From: Combretum micranthum
Taxonomy: Eukaryota > Streptophyta > Magnoliopsida > Myrtales > Combretaceae
Assembly: GCA_024138025.1 (NCBI GenBank)
Contig: JAMXBD010001244.1
Span: 124,001-188,000 of the forward strand
Direction of reading: 5' to 3'
DNA length: 64,000 nt
Part shown: positions 1 through 11,797 of the stretch, in pieces
Layout of the letters: the number at the start of each line of letters is the position of its first letter
Position numbering within the stretch: position 1 is the first letter of the stretch
Notes under the pieces: generated by a model
Told to the model about the DNA's origin: nothing
The model's database searches: none
The model's input: only the letters and a program-made list of their open reading frames with translations
Made by a program: the position numbers and the translations under genes

Positions 1-2492
1 AAAAGCTTTCAAGTTTGTAATTTTCGTAGTTAATAGAATTTTCAACTTAAAACCGCCATAACTTGGTCATTTTAACTCGGAATTTTGCAAATAAGCGGTC
101 AATTTCTATCTACTTCAAAAGATCTATCTAATTCTAGTGTTACTCCTAAGTTTTGAAAACTTTTGGGTCTTGAAAAGTTTGGATAAGATATGATCAGTAG
201 ATAAAAACATGTTTCCGAAATTGTTTTGTGAAATTTATATTGTTTCTACCATGTATATTATATGTACATGCAATATCAACAAGTTAATATCAAGAATGAC
301 ATGTTATGAGCTATCTATGTGTATGTTCTTGATGATAATTGGTTAAAAGAAGTTTTAGATAAATTTTTACCTTGAGAAAACTTCAACAATACTTGATTTA
401 GAAAAACTAGTTTTGTTTCTTGCAAAATCATCTTTGTTTTTACTAAAATAAAGTCTTGATGGCCTATATGCCTAATACCCTCATTAATTTAGTAAATTTA
501 TTCATTTAAGAGTTGGAAAATAGGCGTTTAAGTAGGGGTCTTGCCTAATTATGAATTTTACAAAAATTATAATGAATGAAAATAGTGTTTGATTTATGTT
601 TGGAAACCTTTTTTGTTTTAGAATTATTCTTTGATTAAATTCATTTGTTCTTGCCATACTTAAGTCCTTATTACATCTATTCCCTAAGGCTTCCATTTTT
701 TCATTAAAATCCTCATTTTGGAATTTGAAAATAGGTGTTTAAGTGTGGGTCATTTCTAAATCTGAATTTTGTGATTTGTGTTTGAGATTATTTCTTGGGT
801 AAAACTCATTTGATCCTTTTAAAATTAAGTCCTAATCAAACTACTCCTTAAGGATTCCATTTTTTTTAAATAAAATTCTTATTTTGGGGTTGGAAAATAG
901 GTGTTTACATATCAATTCTTCCTAATTACAAAATTTAAGTTCTTGTTGGAGTTGAAACAAGTTCTAACTTAACTTTTGTAAGCTTTTCTTATTTTGAACA
1001 TGTCTCTTAGTAAAACTAGGTTTAACTCCTCAAAATCATGTCTTTGTGATATCTATTTTATAAGCCCTTCATATTTTATGTAAAATACTCTTTTTGGGGT
1101 TGGAAAGCAGGTTTTAAAAATAGGGTCTTTTTAAATCAGAATTTAAAAGTTTGTTTTTGATGGAAACAAAAACAAATCTTGAGCTTTTGGCAACATCCCC
1201 ATTAATACTATCATACTACAAGCCATCTATTCACATAAGACAAATATTTATAGCATTTATATATTCAAAACAAAATAGATCTATAATGACTTTCATGTTA
1301 TGTATGTAAATGCAAGATAGATATTATGAAGATGAGCTTAATAGTAGGATATATACACAAAAATATCAATATGAACCATATAGAGCAATAATATAGCAAA
1401 ATATAACAAAACAACTTAAATGAAAAGATTCACAACATTGTGATGGTAAGAATATCATGCTTAAGTGTTTTCACATCCCTTGCATAAAGCTCGTGGGGAT
1501 TTTGGTGGAATCACATATGTATGATCTTGCCATTACATGTTTTTATTTATAGTAGGGTCTAGATCTATTACCTATTAAGTGTTTGGAATAAGAAATTTGA
1601 GGAAAATATTATGTGTGTGTATGTGTGTTTTGGGGAGGGGAGGTGTGTGTGCTCATGGCATAAAGAAGGAGGGAAAGAGAGGAGAGAAAAAAATTCTAAA
1701 AGTTTAATTTTGTGAAAAAGAAAGAAATGTATAATGTGTAAGGCATAATGGGGTTTATATAGAAAATGAAATAAGGTTTGTGTGATTAAATAAAAGAAGG
1801 AAAAATAAAACAAATTGAGAGAGAGAGTGTGTGTGTGTGGTGTGGTGGGGTGGGGGGGGGGGGGGTGGAGGAAGAGGGGTGCACTGGTTTTGGAGCTAGG
1901 GAGAGAGAGATGTATGTTTTGTTTTGTGTAAAAATTCAAATTTATTAAAGTAATTTAAGTAATAAAATTGTATTGGAAAGGTAAATTATAAGGAATATGA
2001 TGTAAGGTTGTAAGAATAGGGTATGATTGGTTCTACTTGGTGAATAGTGATGATTAGAAATAAAAAAGTAGATTAGATAATTAAATTATTGGTAGTAATG
2101 AAAATACAATAAAAATGACTATAACTGTAATTTTTATAACTCGAAAAGTCCTTAAAATTATATTTTTGAATTCCTTATTAAATTTCTATTCTAATGAGTC
2201 CCATGGAATATTTTTCTATTTTTGAGTCCTAAGGACCTGTTTTTGAAAACAGATCCGGATCGGGTTCGAAATTGATGAATTTCTTTAAAATCTGATCTTT
2301 TTATGTTCCAGTGTATTATTTAAGACTATATTCTAAAGTTAACTCATTTTTATTGTTTTGGGGTTTCATTCTCGATCTCACTAGACCTAAGGTTCTTAGG
2401 TTCCATACTAGTCCTAAGTATTCGTCTAGGGTTTCGATTTTGGTTCCGATTTTCGAAACCAAGTTCAGTTTGCGAAGAAAATGGGGCTTACA
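1..2492 (-). mobile_element. LX solo LTR, copy 1 (cut by window edge)
   Basis: This is the promoter-side two thirds of a long LTR of a family called LX here, read on the minus strand. Its outer end is GGGGCTTACA at 2483-2492, the complement of the TGTAAGCCCC start seen in other copies. Internal landmarks match the other copies: a conserved block at about 50-130 (AACTTGGTCATTTTAACTCG), a TATA-like stretch near 1755 and CT/GA-rich leader DNA. The rest lies left of the window, so its target duplication (expected AAAGT, found at 2493-2497) cannot be checked. It carries microsatellites at 1610-1640 and 1819-1870. No coding sequence is present. It could be one LTR of a complete element, but all fully visible copies are LTR-only. 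Confidence 0.8.
1819..1870. repeat. GA/GT microsatellite with 14-base G run
   Basis: GAGAGAG passes into GTGTGTG and then a G-rich tract with 14 consecutive G at 1852-1865. It lies inside LX copy 1, in the part that is CT/CA-rich on the LX sense strand in other copies. It makes the long low-complexity reading frame on the minus strand here meaningless. Confidence 0.9.
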
Positions 2493-3104
2493 AAAGTTTT
2501 ATCATCAAACCCATCAACCCAATGAATTGGGCATTGCTTGAGTTGTATCAAGACCCTAAATCACCTCTATATGTCGCTAGAATATTAGGGTTTTAGTGCC
2601 CTAGGATTGAAACACAAACACACATATTTTGATAGATCTCTCTTGCCTAAAGTTTTAGAAATCTCTCTCTTCCCTCTTTTTATCTCAAATTAGTTGACAA
2701 CTCTTATAGAATTTGAATTGGAATTTCAAAAGACTGAACCTACACCAGCAGTTACACATTATACATAGGTGGTGTAGAAGTTGAATCAACCAGCATTCCT
2801 TGAAAAATTGAATTTTTGAGAGCATTATTTGAATTTACACCAGCTCAAAGCTGGCGGCATAGAATCCCCATTAAGCAGCTTTTGTTGAATGAGAAAAACA
2901 TCTAAGGAGTTTTACACCGCCAGTGTTCGAGTGGTATTGGAACAATGTATATCTACACAAGCTTATACACCGGTGGTGATGAATTGGATGTAGCCGATGT
3001 TCCTTCAAAAATCAAAGGCCGATGACAAATCTCTTGTATGCTGGCAGTGTGGAGCTAGTGCTTAAGTTTTGCAATCCATGGATAAGGAGTACCGGCTCAA
3101 CATT
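2493..3104 (-). mobile_element. Athila-like 3' LTR, inner fragment
   Basis: This is the piece of minus-strand LTR left between LX copy 1 and LX copy 2. Joined in thought to 7439-7773 it continues the LTR that borders the Athila-like pol remnants. It is rich in CCGGC/GCCAGC motifs set in TACACC...GGTGTA contexts, for example around 2740-2775, 2840-2870, 2911-2925, 2955-2975 and 3035-3055. The solo LTR at 12200-13951 has the same motif style. The true outer end of this LTR is left of the window. No coding potential. Confidence 0.6.
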
Positions 3105-4583
3105 TGTAAGCCCTGGAAAATTTCAATAAATAATTTCAAAATGAACTTCGAAAATAAACCCTAAAAATCACTCTAAATTAAAACAGAATTTTGACAAGTC
3201 CTAAATCACGAACGAATTCAGAAACTTCTCAATCTTGAGAAAATGAAAATCTTTAAACAATAAAATAAGAACTCAGTGGGTTTCAAATTCAAAACCACGA
3301 CGTACGAAAAATTCCATATTTAGCTCCGGCTTGTAAAATCGGGTAATATAGAGCCCAAAAACAAATTATTAAAAAGTAAATAATGATTAACTTTCGGAAA
3401 TGAAATCCAATTAAAGAATTCTGAAAACATTAAGAGTTATTAAGTACTTATGAAAATAAAATTTAAAATAAATTTCTCAAATTAAATATGTTATGTAAAC
3501 ATAAATATCAGTTTCCAAATTGGCAAAGGTTTAAACCGAAAAATCACCTAGAAACCCTAACCGGAATACAATAGTGTAAGTTCGGCAATCTAGCACCCCT
3601 AACCCTAGAGGCCGAGATGTAGTTTAAATATATAGAATAACTCATAGTAATATAAGTTCGTTTATAATTATCAAATTGGTAAATTTTTGACCTATTTCGA
3701 ACCCGTTCGGATACAGACTTTGAAAAGCGTGTCCCGAGGCTCGAGATATAAAAAATATACCATTAGTACCGTTACACTCGTAATTTTATAAGATTTCTAA
3801 ATATATCAGTTATATAATTTTTTGGATTATAAAAGTTACAGTTATAACCTTTTTATCGTATTTTCATTTCCACTGGTAATTGATTAGTCTTTTGCATTAT
3901 TCATTTTATTTCATTACACAATTTTATTATTTTTATAATGTATACCCCAGGTTTCCTAGTAATCAAGTAAACTTCGGAATCCGGAAAATGAAACCTTAAA
4001 CCGGTTTAGTTCAAGCTCTGTGAGAAAGACTTAGAAACCCTAATTCCGGCTTTTCCTCGGTTTCCAAATAAGAAACTTTTATAAGCAAAATTAATTTTGG
4101 ATATAGTTCTTGATTATATTTTGAAACAAGAAAAGATCAGATTTTAAGAAAATCTCAATTCCGAGTCATCCCAAGACCCATTATAGAAAAGCGTGCCCCG
4201 AAACTAGAATTTCAAAAATTTACTTATGAATACTCATTTGAATCGAAATAAAATAAGGATTTCAAAAATATAAATTTCATAATTTTCCGGCTTACGAAAA
4301 ATACAGTTATAACCTTCTTATTCGTATTTTTCTTACTACCGGTAATTAAGTTATCTTGATTACTATTCACTACTATTCACAAGTACAACCTATGATTACC
4401 TATTTGTACACCCTACATTTGCAACACTTACATCACTCAATTCCACTTTCTTTTCCAAAGACTTTTGTCTCTTAATTATTATTACAAGTTATGGCATTGG
4501 TCGGCGTGAAACCCCCTCCAACAAGCTCCCTTTTGCAATTTCTTTTAATTTATTTTAGCCTCATTTAACCTAATTCCATTTAA

Positions 4584-4591
4584 TATATAAG
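4584..4591 (+). promoter_or_regulatory. TATA box of LX copy 2
   Basis: TATATAAG followed by a long CT-rich leader (4595-4640) and, further on, TTATGGTAAGG. The same order (TATA, CT-rich leader, GGTAA) is seen in LX copies 4, 5 and 6, and it fixes the sense strand of the family. Confidence 0.55.
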
Positions 4592-6635
4592 CTACTTTTT
4601 CTCTCTCTCTCTTCATTCTTTCCTTTTTCCAAACTTCCAAGAGGTAAAAAGCTCCCCATCCTCTCTTTTTCCTTCCCCATTCCGTGAGCTTTAGAGCTCC
4701 CTCACACTCACACACACAACTTGTTTTCTTCTCTTTTATCTCCTATTTTACTCTAAATAAATAAACTTCTACTCCTTCTACTCATAGATCCTTGTTATGG
4801 TAAGGATATTCTTGGATATTTCAACTAAATGTCCCCATGATCTTTTGGTAGGGACAATGAAATATCAAAACAAGAATACCAAACCATCACAAAGTAGATC
4901 TAACATTTAAAGGAGCTTTCATGCCAAAAGCTTTATGTTTATCCATCAAAAAGTGTTTTGAACAAAAGATCTTTTATAAAAATATAGTTTTTATGTTTTC
5001 AAAACCTATTTAAGCACTTGATATAGTAGATCTATCATTTTTCTACTCATATTCATGTAGGCATTTAAGATCTCATCTTTATTTTGAGTTTATGTGCATT
5101 AATGGTCTTTAATGTTTTTGTCCTTAGTAAATAACCTTTCTAATACATAGATCTATAGATAGATGAGTTAACAAAACCAAAAAGGAAAAAAAAAAAAAAA
5201 ACTTTTCAAGAAATGAGTTAGTGTAAATTCGGATGGCTTGGGAACCCTAGACTAAAAACCCTTTTACTAACTTCTAAACATGTATTTTACAAGAAAAATG
5301 AAGCCTATAGGTGATAGATAATGTTTGATGATGTTTTTCATGAGCTAAATGAGTTTTTACTAAAGAAAATATTTAAAACAAGAGATGAAGTCTAAAAGAA
5401 ATTTTGGGTGAAAAGTCTTGAAAGCCAAATTCGTAATAATGGATAGAAGGTTAGAAAACACTAGTTTTCCAACTTCAAAAATGGTATTTTCTTAAATAAA
5501 TGAAGTCCTTAGGGTATAGGTAAAATAAATACGTAAATTTCTAAGTATAAAATGCATTTTTCTTAAAAGAATCAACTTGAAAATGAAATTTTCTAAATTC
5601 GGATTTTTGGAACCACCCTAGTAAAAGACCCACTTAAAAGTTTACAAATGAAGATTTTATTAAAGAAATAAAGGCATTAGGATATAGTTAATATAAGGGT
5701 CAAAATTTCTTTAAACAAAGTGGAGTTTTCCCAAAGAAAATCCTTGTAATATGTAGGTGTGACCAAGTGTAGTAAACTCACTTGTTAAACAATAGCATAA
5801 AATGATTTTCTAGGAAAAAGTTCATTTAAATTCTTTAAGTCTAAAAAGTTATAAGAACTTAGGCTCTTTAGAGTTCATATCATGACATTCATGATAGGGA
5901 AAATCATTACTATGGCATTTAGTTTTATTTTGTACTTAGGAATCTCAAGTGCATTCATGAAAACCGCATTTTCGGAATCAATATACCCGCTGTACAGATC
6001 TGATCCCTCATTTCCGAGGCTTAGATATTTTCAAAACTTGATTTAAACTTTATATTTAAAAATCTCTTCCGAAGTAGATAGAAATCGATATAAAATTTGC
6101 GAGATTCCGAGTTAAAATGACCAAGTTATGGCCATTTTAAATCGGGACTTCGAAAATGACGCGAATTTCGATTTCGCTAAGTTTTCTTAGAGTTTTAGTA
6201 TCCTTAGATGGTAGAATACTCATTAGAGTATTTCTTATGTGATTAGGTGAACCCGAGAACGTTGACTCTTACCACCGGATTATTACTAGAAGACCGGTGA
6301 TCCAATGGCCGAGTGAGTTCATTTCCTAAGTAATTATGCTCATTGAGTGTGCTTGTAATTGTAGTAGCACTAAACTTAGGTAAAGATAAATTGTTGATGA
6401 GAAATGAACTTTTCATGTTGAATGAATGATAAGTATATCGAGATGAGACTTGTTGAAATAATATTGTATGAGTTAGTATAGACTTGGATTGTTTGAAATG
6501 CTCTATGATCGCTCTTAAATTACATAATGAACTTGCTACGATTCTATAAATAAACTGTACATGCATATCATTTAGTGAGTCACATTGCATTACGATAATG
6601 CTTTTGGTAACAAAAGTATGATCGGAGGCAGCGGT

Positions 6636-6815
6636 CTTCGTTAACGTTAAGGATCTGCAGGTCACTTAAGTTAACGGGCAGTGGAGTAGACACTATAAAC
6701 CAATACATATAAACAGGTGGAGGACCACCTTCGTTAACATCAAGGGCCTATGAGGTCGCTTATGTTAATGGGCAGTGGAGTAGATACTATAAACCACAAG
6801 AGAAAATATTGGAAT
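6636..6815 (+). repeat. 93-bp tandem duplication inside LX copy 2
   Basis: CTTCGTTAAC starts at 6636 and again at 6729, each time followed by a GTTAACGGGCAGTGGAGTAG-like stretch and ACTATAAACCA. LX copy 4 has a single version (about 24735-24810), so the duplication is private to copy 2. Confidence 0.75.
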
Positions 6816-7405
6816 TGTGGTCGCATGTTTATGGACCACCCCAAACCCCGAATGGCGGGCGTAAATCCATTCACATATGGCTACCGGAAAGTCATATGCT
6901 TGTATGTTCACGTGCTTGTGCATTCATATGATTATTTAAATAAACTTGTTTGTATATTTTACAATTGAGTATGTTATTACGGAAATGAATCTCACTAAGC
7001 TAGTGTAGCTTATACCCCAATAGTTGTTTAAATGAGCAAATTACTCCAAGAATGCTAAGTGGGGACCGAGATGGTTGAAGCCGAGAATGATTTCGGGATT
7101 TCGGCAAGATATAAGAGTGTTTGAAGTTTTTGGTTAAGCTTTACGATTTGCTTTGTAATAACTTTATGTAGTGAAGTCTTGGGATGAATGTAGTTGAAGT
7201 TTGATGAATTGTATTTTGAAGTATGGGGTTTTGTATTTGGAGTATAGTGGATTGTATTTCCTTTACATTGTTACTCAATTGTATCAACATAAAACGTATC
7301 ATTCCGATGAGTCTCCTTTATGTGTTAGACGCCTTGTACATAGTATGGAAGCCTTCGCGTGACTGAGGTGGTCATTCTTAGGCTTTAATATTGTGTACGG
7401 CGGAC

Positions 7406-7438
7406 TGCCACGTTTAGGGTACCCTTCGGGGCGTGACA
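7406..7438 (+). other. Terminal hairpin of LX copy 2
   Basis: TGCCACG (7406-7412) pairs with the terminal CGTGACA (7432-7438) with one mismatch across a 19-nt spacer that contains the palindrome GGGTACCC. LX copy 6 has the same structure with perfect 7-bp arms. Confidence 0.7.
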
Positions 7439-7773
7439 ACGTTAGGGATGTAGATTTGTAGAAGGTCGGTGTACAATTACAAAATTGTAGGATGAAGTTG
7501 CTATCATAAAAGCTAATAGTGTCGATGAAGTTGGAGCCGGTGTTGAATGTCCTTTGATGAAAACTAGCAATGTTCAATTTGTTTTGCTGGTGTTGATTCT
7601 TTAAGTTTATGCAAGACTCCTCTAATTTGCTTGTTTTTGTATGTTAAATCCTTCAATGACTTGAAATATCAATTTAAGCACACTTAAGTACCATTTCTAT
7701 TCGATTTCTATAAAATCCATAATAATTTAGCATGAATTAATCAATAAAAAGTTACTATATTATGATTTTATCA
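7439..7773 (-). mobile_element. Athila-like 3' LTR, start fragment
   Basis: On the minus strand the LTR begins TGATAAAATC at 7773, directly after the polypurine tract, and runs down to 7439 where LX copy 2 interrupts it. It contains GGAGCCGGTGTTG-type motifs that continue in 2493-3104. The LTR boundary is supported by the adjacent hairpin and PPT. Confidence 0.7.
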
Positions 7774-7813
7774 CCTCCTCCACACTTGAACTTTTGCTTG
7801 TCCTCAAGCAAAA
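7774..7813 (-). promoter_or_regulatory. Athila-like polypurine tract and upstream hairpin
   Basis: On the minus strand GTGTGGAGGAGG (7774-7785) precedes the LTR start and is the likely plus-strand primer. Just upstream, TTTTGCTTG (7792-7800) and CAAGCAAAA (7805-7813) form a perfect 9-bp stem with a 4-base loop. The motif CTTGAGGACAAGC followed by AAGTGTGG and a TGATAA LTR start is a known signature of Athila/Tat elements. Confidence 0.75.
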
Positions 7814-9460
7814 CATTTAAGATCAAAGTCTGAAATCTATCATAAAAAGTATAAAACTCTAACCTTTTCAATTTCTAGCATCTCTTATAGATCATGACTT
7901 GCAATTTTGGCTCCTACTACTCTAACCAAACTAGGTTTATGTAATTAGATTAGTATAGTTAAGATTTAGCAAATAATCAAGACAAAACAAACTTTAATCC
8001 TAGTTTTTAGCGAAAGAACCTTTTATCCAAATGTAAACACAAAGTCCAATAAGGAAAAATAACCATTTAAACTTCAATGGATATGTAGCAAGCATATAAT
8101 CCTAGCAACATAGAATGAAATCATGTAGTATCTACTCTTTCCCTAGAATTTTTCCCTTTTTATTATAAGTCTGTTGCATTTGGTACTTTAGCATTCTTTT
8201 TCTTTTTGTTTCATACAAGCACTCATTCTTTTTCTTCTCTTTTTCTTTTCTATCAAAGTTAAAGAATTGAACTTTTGTCTTTCCTCTTTTCTCGTTATAA
8301 TGAGTTCATCGAGTCGGCACATCCCGGGCTCATCACCCAAGTGACCAGGTTTAAAAGGGACCCCTAGGACTCTTACTCACTCTAACAAGTCCAAATACTC
8401 ATAACTTAATTACATGATCATTAGAGTAGAGGCTATGCTTGTTTCTTTCTTTTCTTTTGAATGCTACCCAAATTTAAGACTTTTTTTTATAAAGGATCAC
8501 TAAGAAAAGAATTTCTTCTACCTCTTGCACTAAGTGTTAAAAAGTTCTCAAAAGAATTCAAAGGATTATATGCAAGCTACCTTTTTCCTAGAAGTAGACC
8601 TATTTATTTTTCACAGAAGAGCTTGAGCTACTCTCAAATTTCAAATTCCAAAGCTAAAAACAAGGTAAGTTTGTTCCTTAAAGATTCCACTACTTAATAT
8701 CAACAAAGTATTCTAATCGCAACATTAGGTGAGTAAGGCACCTAACAAGTCAATTTACATTTTACACAAATGCTTTCAACAATTTTCTATACAACTTTAA
8801 GATATCATGCAAACTTTTGAAAAAAATTTGGCCTCAAATTGCCATATAATGCTTTCAAGACAAAAAGTTCACAGTGTGGGATTCAACCATTCAAAAGTTA
8901 GATGTCCTAAATATTCAATTTAAATAGCAATGCAGACATCAACATTCATACTCATACTTCACTTCATTCATACTCCACCTTTCATCTTCACATCTCATTA
9001 TCCCTTCCCCCATATTTAAATTGAATAGTGTCTCATTGTTCCTCATTCAGCTCAAAGACAGGAAAGAAATAAAAGAAAAAGAGATATGAGAGAAAAGGAA
9101 ACTGGTACTTCCCCATTTTGATAACGTAACACAATTTTGAGTTCTAATCGGATTTGAAAATTCAGCAATAGATGAGATTGTCTTGATTAATTCCATCTTG
9201 TAAGTCCATGCCTTTAGCTCCAATATTATATTTCCTGTACCAAGAAGAGAAGAGATATCAAACTAAAAAGCAGAGAATAATCAGACTCAAAGAAAGTGAC
9301 TCAAAAAGAAAAAGAAAAGACTCAAAAAGGACTCTCATGGTGGGTTGCATCCCACCCAACGCTTGTTTATAATCCTTAGCTGGACTTTTCCGTCTTAAGC
9401 TCATCTTAGATCATGAAGATCTAAGTCTTTCTCATTTTCCTCTATCCTAAAAATGTTTCA
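7786..9460 (-). mobile_element. Athila-like 3' internal region, non-coding
   Basis: AT-rich DNA between the pol remnants and the polypurine tract. Elements of this clade carry a long untranslated or env-like stretch here. I see no convincing env-like protein; short reading frames such as 8461-8697 on the plus strand run against the element and look incidental. Blocks such as GGGACCCCTAGG (about 8358-8370) have counterparts in the 3' regions of elements E(a) and E(b). Confidence 0.5.
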
Positions 9461-9559
9461 ATTGATGACCATTGACAAAAATGGCTCCTCATCATCTTTC
9501 TTGATCTTAATCACTCCATAAGGAAAAACCTTGGTTACCATAAATGGGTTTGACAACCT

Positions 9560-10660
9560 AGACCTTAGGTTGCTAGGAAAAAGCTTCAAACGAGAGTTAT
9601 ACAATAAAACCTTACATCCTTCCTTGAACTCTCAATGTAGAATTTGCTTGTCATGCCAAATCTTGGTCCTCTCCTTATAAATGCAAGCATTCTCAAAAAG
9701 CTTCTTCTTAAACTCTTCCACTCATTTTAATTGGAGTAACCTGTGCTTCTCAGTAGCTTGCCTATCAAAGTTTAGAAATTTTACTGCCCAATATGCTTTA
9801 TGTTCCAACTCTATAGGGAGATGACAAGATTTTCCATGTAGCATCCGATATGGGGACATAGCAATTGGATTTTTGTAAGCAGTTTGGTAGGCCCAAAGTG
9901 CATCATCAAGCTTTAGTGACCAATCCTTTCTTCATGAATTGACTATTTTCTCTAAGATTTGTTTAAGCTTTCTATAAGATAGCTCTACCTAGCCACTTGT
10001 TTGAGGATGATAAGGTGTGGCCACCTTATGTCTCACTCCATACTTTGTAAACAAATTGTCAAATTGCTTGTTGCAAAAGTGAGTTCCTCCATCGCTTATA
10101 ATCGCTCGTAGTGTCCCAAACCTAGTGAAGATGTTCTTTTTTAAAAAATTTAAGTACTCCTCGTGCATCATTAGTTGGAAGGGTAACAGCTTCTACCCAC
10201 TTAGATACATAGACAATAGCAACAAGGATATACTTGTTATTGAAGGATGATGGGAATGGTCCCGTGAAGTTAATCCCCCAAACATCAAAGATTTTGATCA
10301 CTAGGATACCATGTTGTGGCATCTCATGCCTCTTTGAAATGTTCCCTATATGTTGGCATTGATCACAACTTTACACAAAGACACGACAATCCTGGAACAG
10401 AGAGGGCCAATAAAATCCACATTGAAGTACTTTAGCTGCGATCCTTTCAGTACCAAAATGTCCACTAGCTTCTCGACTATAACAGTGGTGATGTATGTCA
10501 GGGATTTCAAATGCCGGTACACATCGCCTAATCACTTGGTGCACAACTTTTAAAAAGGTATGGCTCATCCTAGAAATACTACTTAACTTTAGACAAAAAT
10601 TTTCTTTTCTGGTGATGAGAAATCTAATATGATATAACTCCAGCAATCAAGTAATTCACA
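9560..10660 (-). pseudogene. Athila-like integrase remnant
   Basis: Minus-strand fragments read in order as an integrase. The N-terminal zinc-binding region (about 10371-10646) retains ASGHFGTERIAAKVLQ and GFYWPSLFQD. The core start (about 10122-10322) retains [19 protein letters not shown] and [16 protein letters not shown]. The second core part (9989-10171) retains [20 protein letters not shown] and YGVRHKVATPYHPQTSG. These phrases are typical of the Athila clade of plant Ty3/gypsy elements. D residues of the catalytic triad are visible in IFDVWG and IISDGG. The region downstream, toward 9560, keeps [10 protein letters not shown] and [13 protein letters not shown] in broken frames. Stops and frame shifts separate the parts, so it is a fossil. 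Confidence 0.85.
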
Positions 10661-11275
10661 ATATCTGCATAGTAGGGTAGATCTTTAAGTGAAACTACAT
10701 ATAGGTGCTCATTTGGAAAGGTCTTATTGATAGGTAACTCATCTTTCTTATATACAATCCTTGAAAGATGGTCAACAACAACATTTCCAACCCCTTTTTT
10801 TAATCTCTAATCTCAATATCAAACTCTTGTAGCAACAAGATCCACCTTATAAGCCTAGGCTTAGCATATGATTTAGCCAACAAATACTTAAGTGCTTAAT
10901 GGTCAGTGTATATTATAACCTTAGAATCTATGAGATATGATCTAAATTTATCACAAGCAAACACTCCAGCTAGCAATTCCTTCTCTGTGGTAGCATAATT
11001 GCGTTATGCATCATCCATCATCTTGCTAGCATAGTATATTACGTGGAAAACCCTGTTCTTTCATTGACTAAGCACTGCACCAACTACTATGTCACTAGCA
11101 TCACACATAAGTTCAAATGGCAACTCCCAATCTTGTGCTACAATTACAGGTGTAGTGGTCAATTTCTCTTTCAGAAGCTCAAATACTTGAAGGCATGATT
11201 CATCAAATGAAAATGGAGCATCCTTCTCTAACAAAGTGCACCTCAAGTAATGAACACAGTAATTCAACTTAGAAA
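10661..11275 (-). pseudogene. Athila-like RNase H remnant, truncated
   Basis: At 11061-11267 the minus strand encodes FSFDESCLQVFELLKEKL and then PFELMCDASDIVVGAVLSQ, the start of the RNase H domain with its first catalytic Asp (CDAS). Below it, stop-interrupted frames continue with YYASKMMDDA, NYATTEKELLAGVFACDKF, YTDH and [18 protein letters not shown], the rest of RNase H. The match stops abruptly at about 11275, where plus-strand Tat-like gag begins, so the RT, protease and gag of this element are missing. The breakpoint is probably an old deletion or insertion junction. Confidence 0.8.
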
Positions 11276-11797
11276 ACCCTCAGCTTCCCAGCCTACACTG
11301 CATGTTCAACCCAGAGGATCCCCATCCTCATAGGCTACACCATAGATTGTCATTGGTAAACCTGTTGTTCAACCCAATGCAACTCCACTCTAGACTGCTA
11401 CTCCAGCTGAATCTACTACTTCAACTCCTAAAGGCACATTTGTTATAAAGGAAGATCTAGACATGTACCTGCTGGAAATACAAGCTAAGTCTGATATGGG
11501 AGTATTGGATCTCAAGCTCCCATACAATCAACATTGCTACTAAGCCATACCCTCAGGACTATGTGAGTCATAAATTCATGCTATTCAATGGTAAGAAGGG
11601 AAGTGCCAAGGAACATTTGCTGAAGTTCATTGAAACACTAGAGGTTTATGGATTTGATAATGATTTGAAGTTGAAAGAGTTTTCTAAGTCCCTTAAGAGA
11701 AAGCAAACACATGGTATGTCAGTCTTTCCCCTAGATCAATAGATTCTTGGGTAACTATGTGTAAAATGTTCCTAGAAAAGTTTTTCTCGATATAAGA
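11276..11797 (+). pseudogene. Tat-like gag, first part
   Basis: The plus strand retains KPYPQDYVSHKFMLFNGKKG and AKEHLLKFIETLEVYGFDND, then LKLKEFSKSL and, after a frame shift, SIDSWVTMCKMFLEKFF. I recognise this as the retrotransposon gag domain of the Tat/Retand type. It is cut at 11802 by LX copy 3 and continues at 17186: the duplicated ACGAG target (11798-11802 and 17181-17185) joins the halves. Upstream of about 11400 the frame is poor and no LTR or PBS is visible, so the 5' end is lost at the junction with the Athila-like fragment. Confidence 0.8.

Larger units (their letters stand above)
3105..7438 (+). mobile_element. LX insertion, copy 2 (one and a quarter LTRs)
   Basis: The LX block starts TGTAAGCC (3105) and ends GGGGCGTGACA (7438). 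It is flanked by ACATT (3100-3104) and ACGTT (7439-7443), a 5-bp target duplication with one change. It is longer than the other complete copies because it holds two LTR starts: a partial LTR at 3105-3938, then a full-length LTR at 3939-7438 starting TGTATACCCC. Both repeat the same order of landmarks (GTGTCCCGAGG at about 3738, GTGCCCCGAAA at about 4193, then an ACTGGTAATT or ACCGGTAATT block). The second LTR has a TATA box at 4584-4591, the conserved AAGTTATGGCCATTTTAA block near 6123-6140 and a terminal hairpin. No gag or pol is present. Confidence 0.85.

Noticed and set aside
1568..1939. Minus-strand frame of 123 codons rich in Pro, His, Leu and Thr
   Set aside because: It is translated microsatellite (GT, GA and G runs) inside LX copy 1.
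6243..6665. Minus-strand frame of 140 codons in LX copy 2
   Set aside because: It runs antisense to the LTR, has no family signature, and the matching part of other LX copies is not open.
3105..7438. LX as a Helitron or other DNA transposon
   Set aside because: Ends are TG..CA with 5-bp duplications, which fit LTRs; there is no TC..CTRR end and no long terminal inverted repeat. The 7-bp inverted pair lies entirely at one end.
7774..9460. An env-like gene in the Athila-like 3' region
   Set aside because: No continuous coding, signal peptide or membrane pattern in the sense frames.
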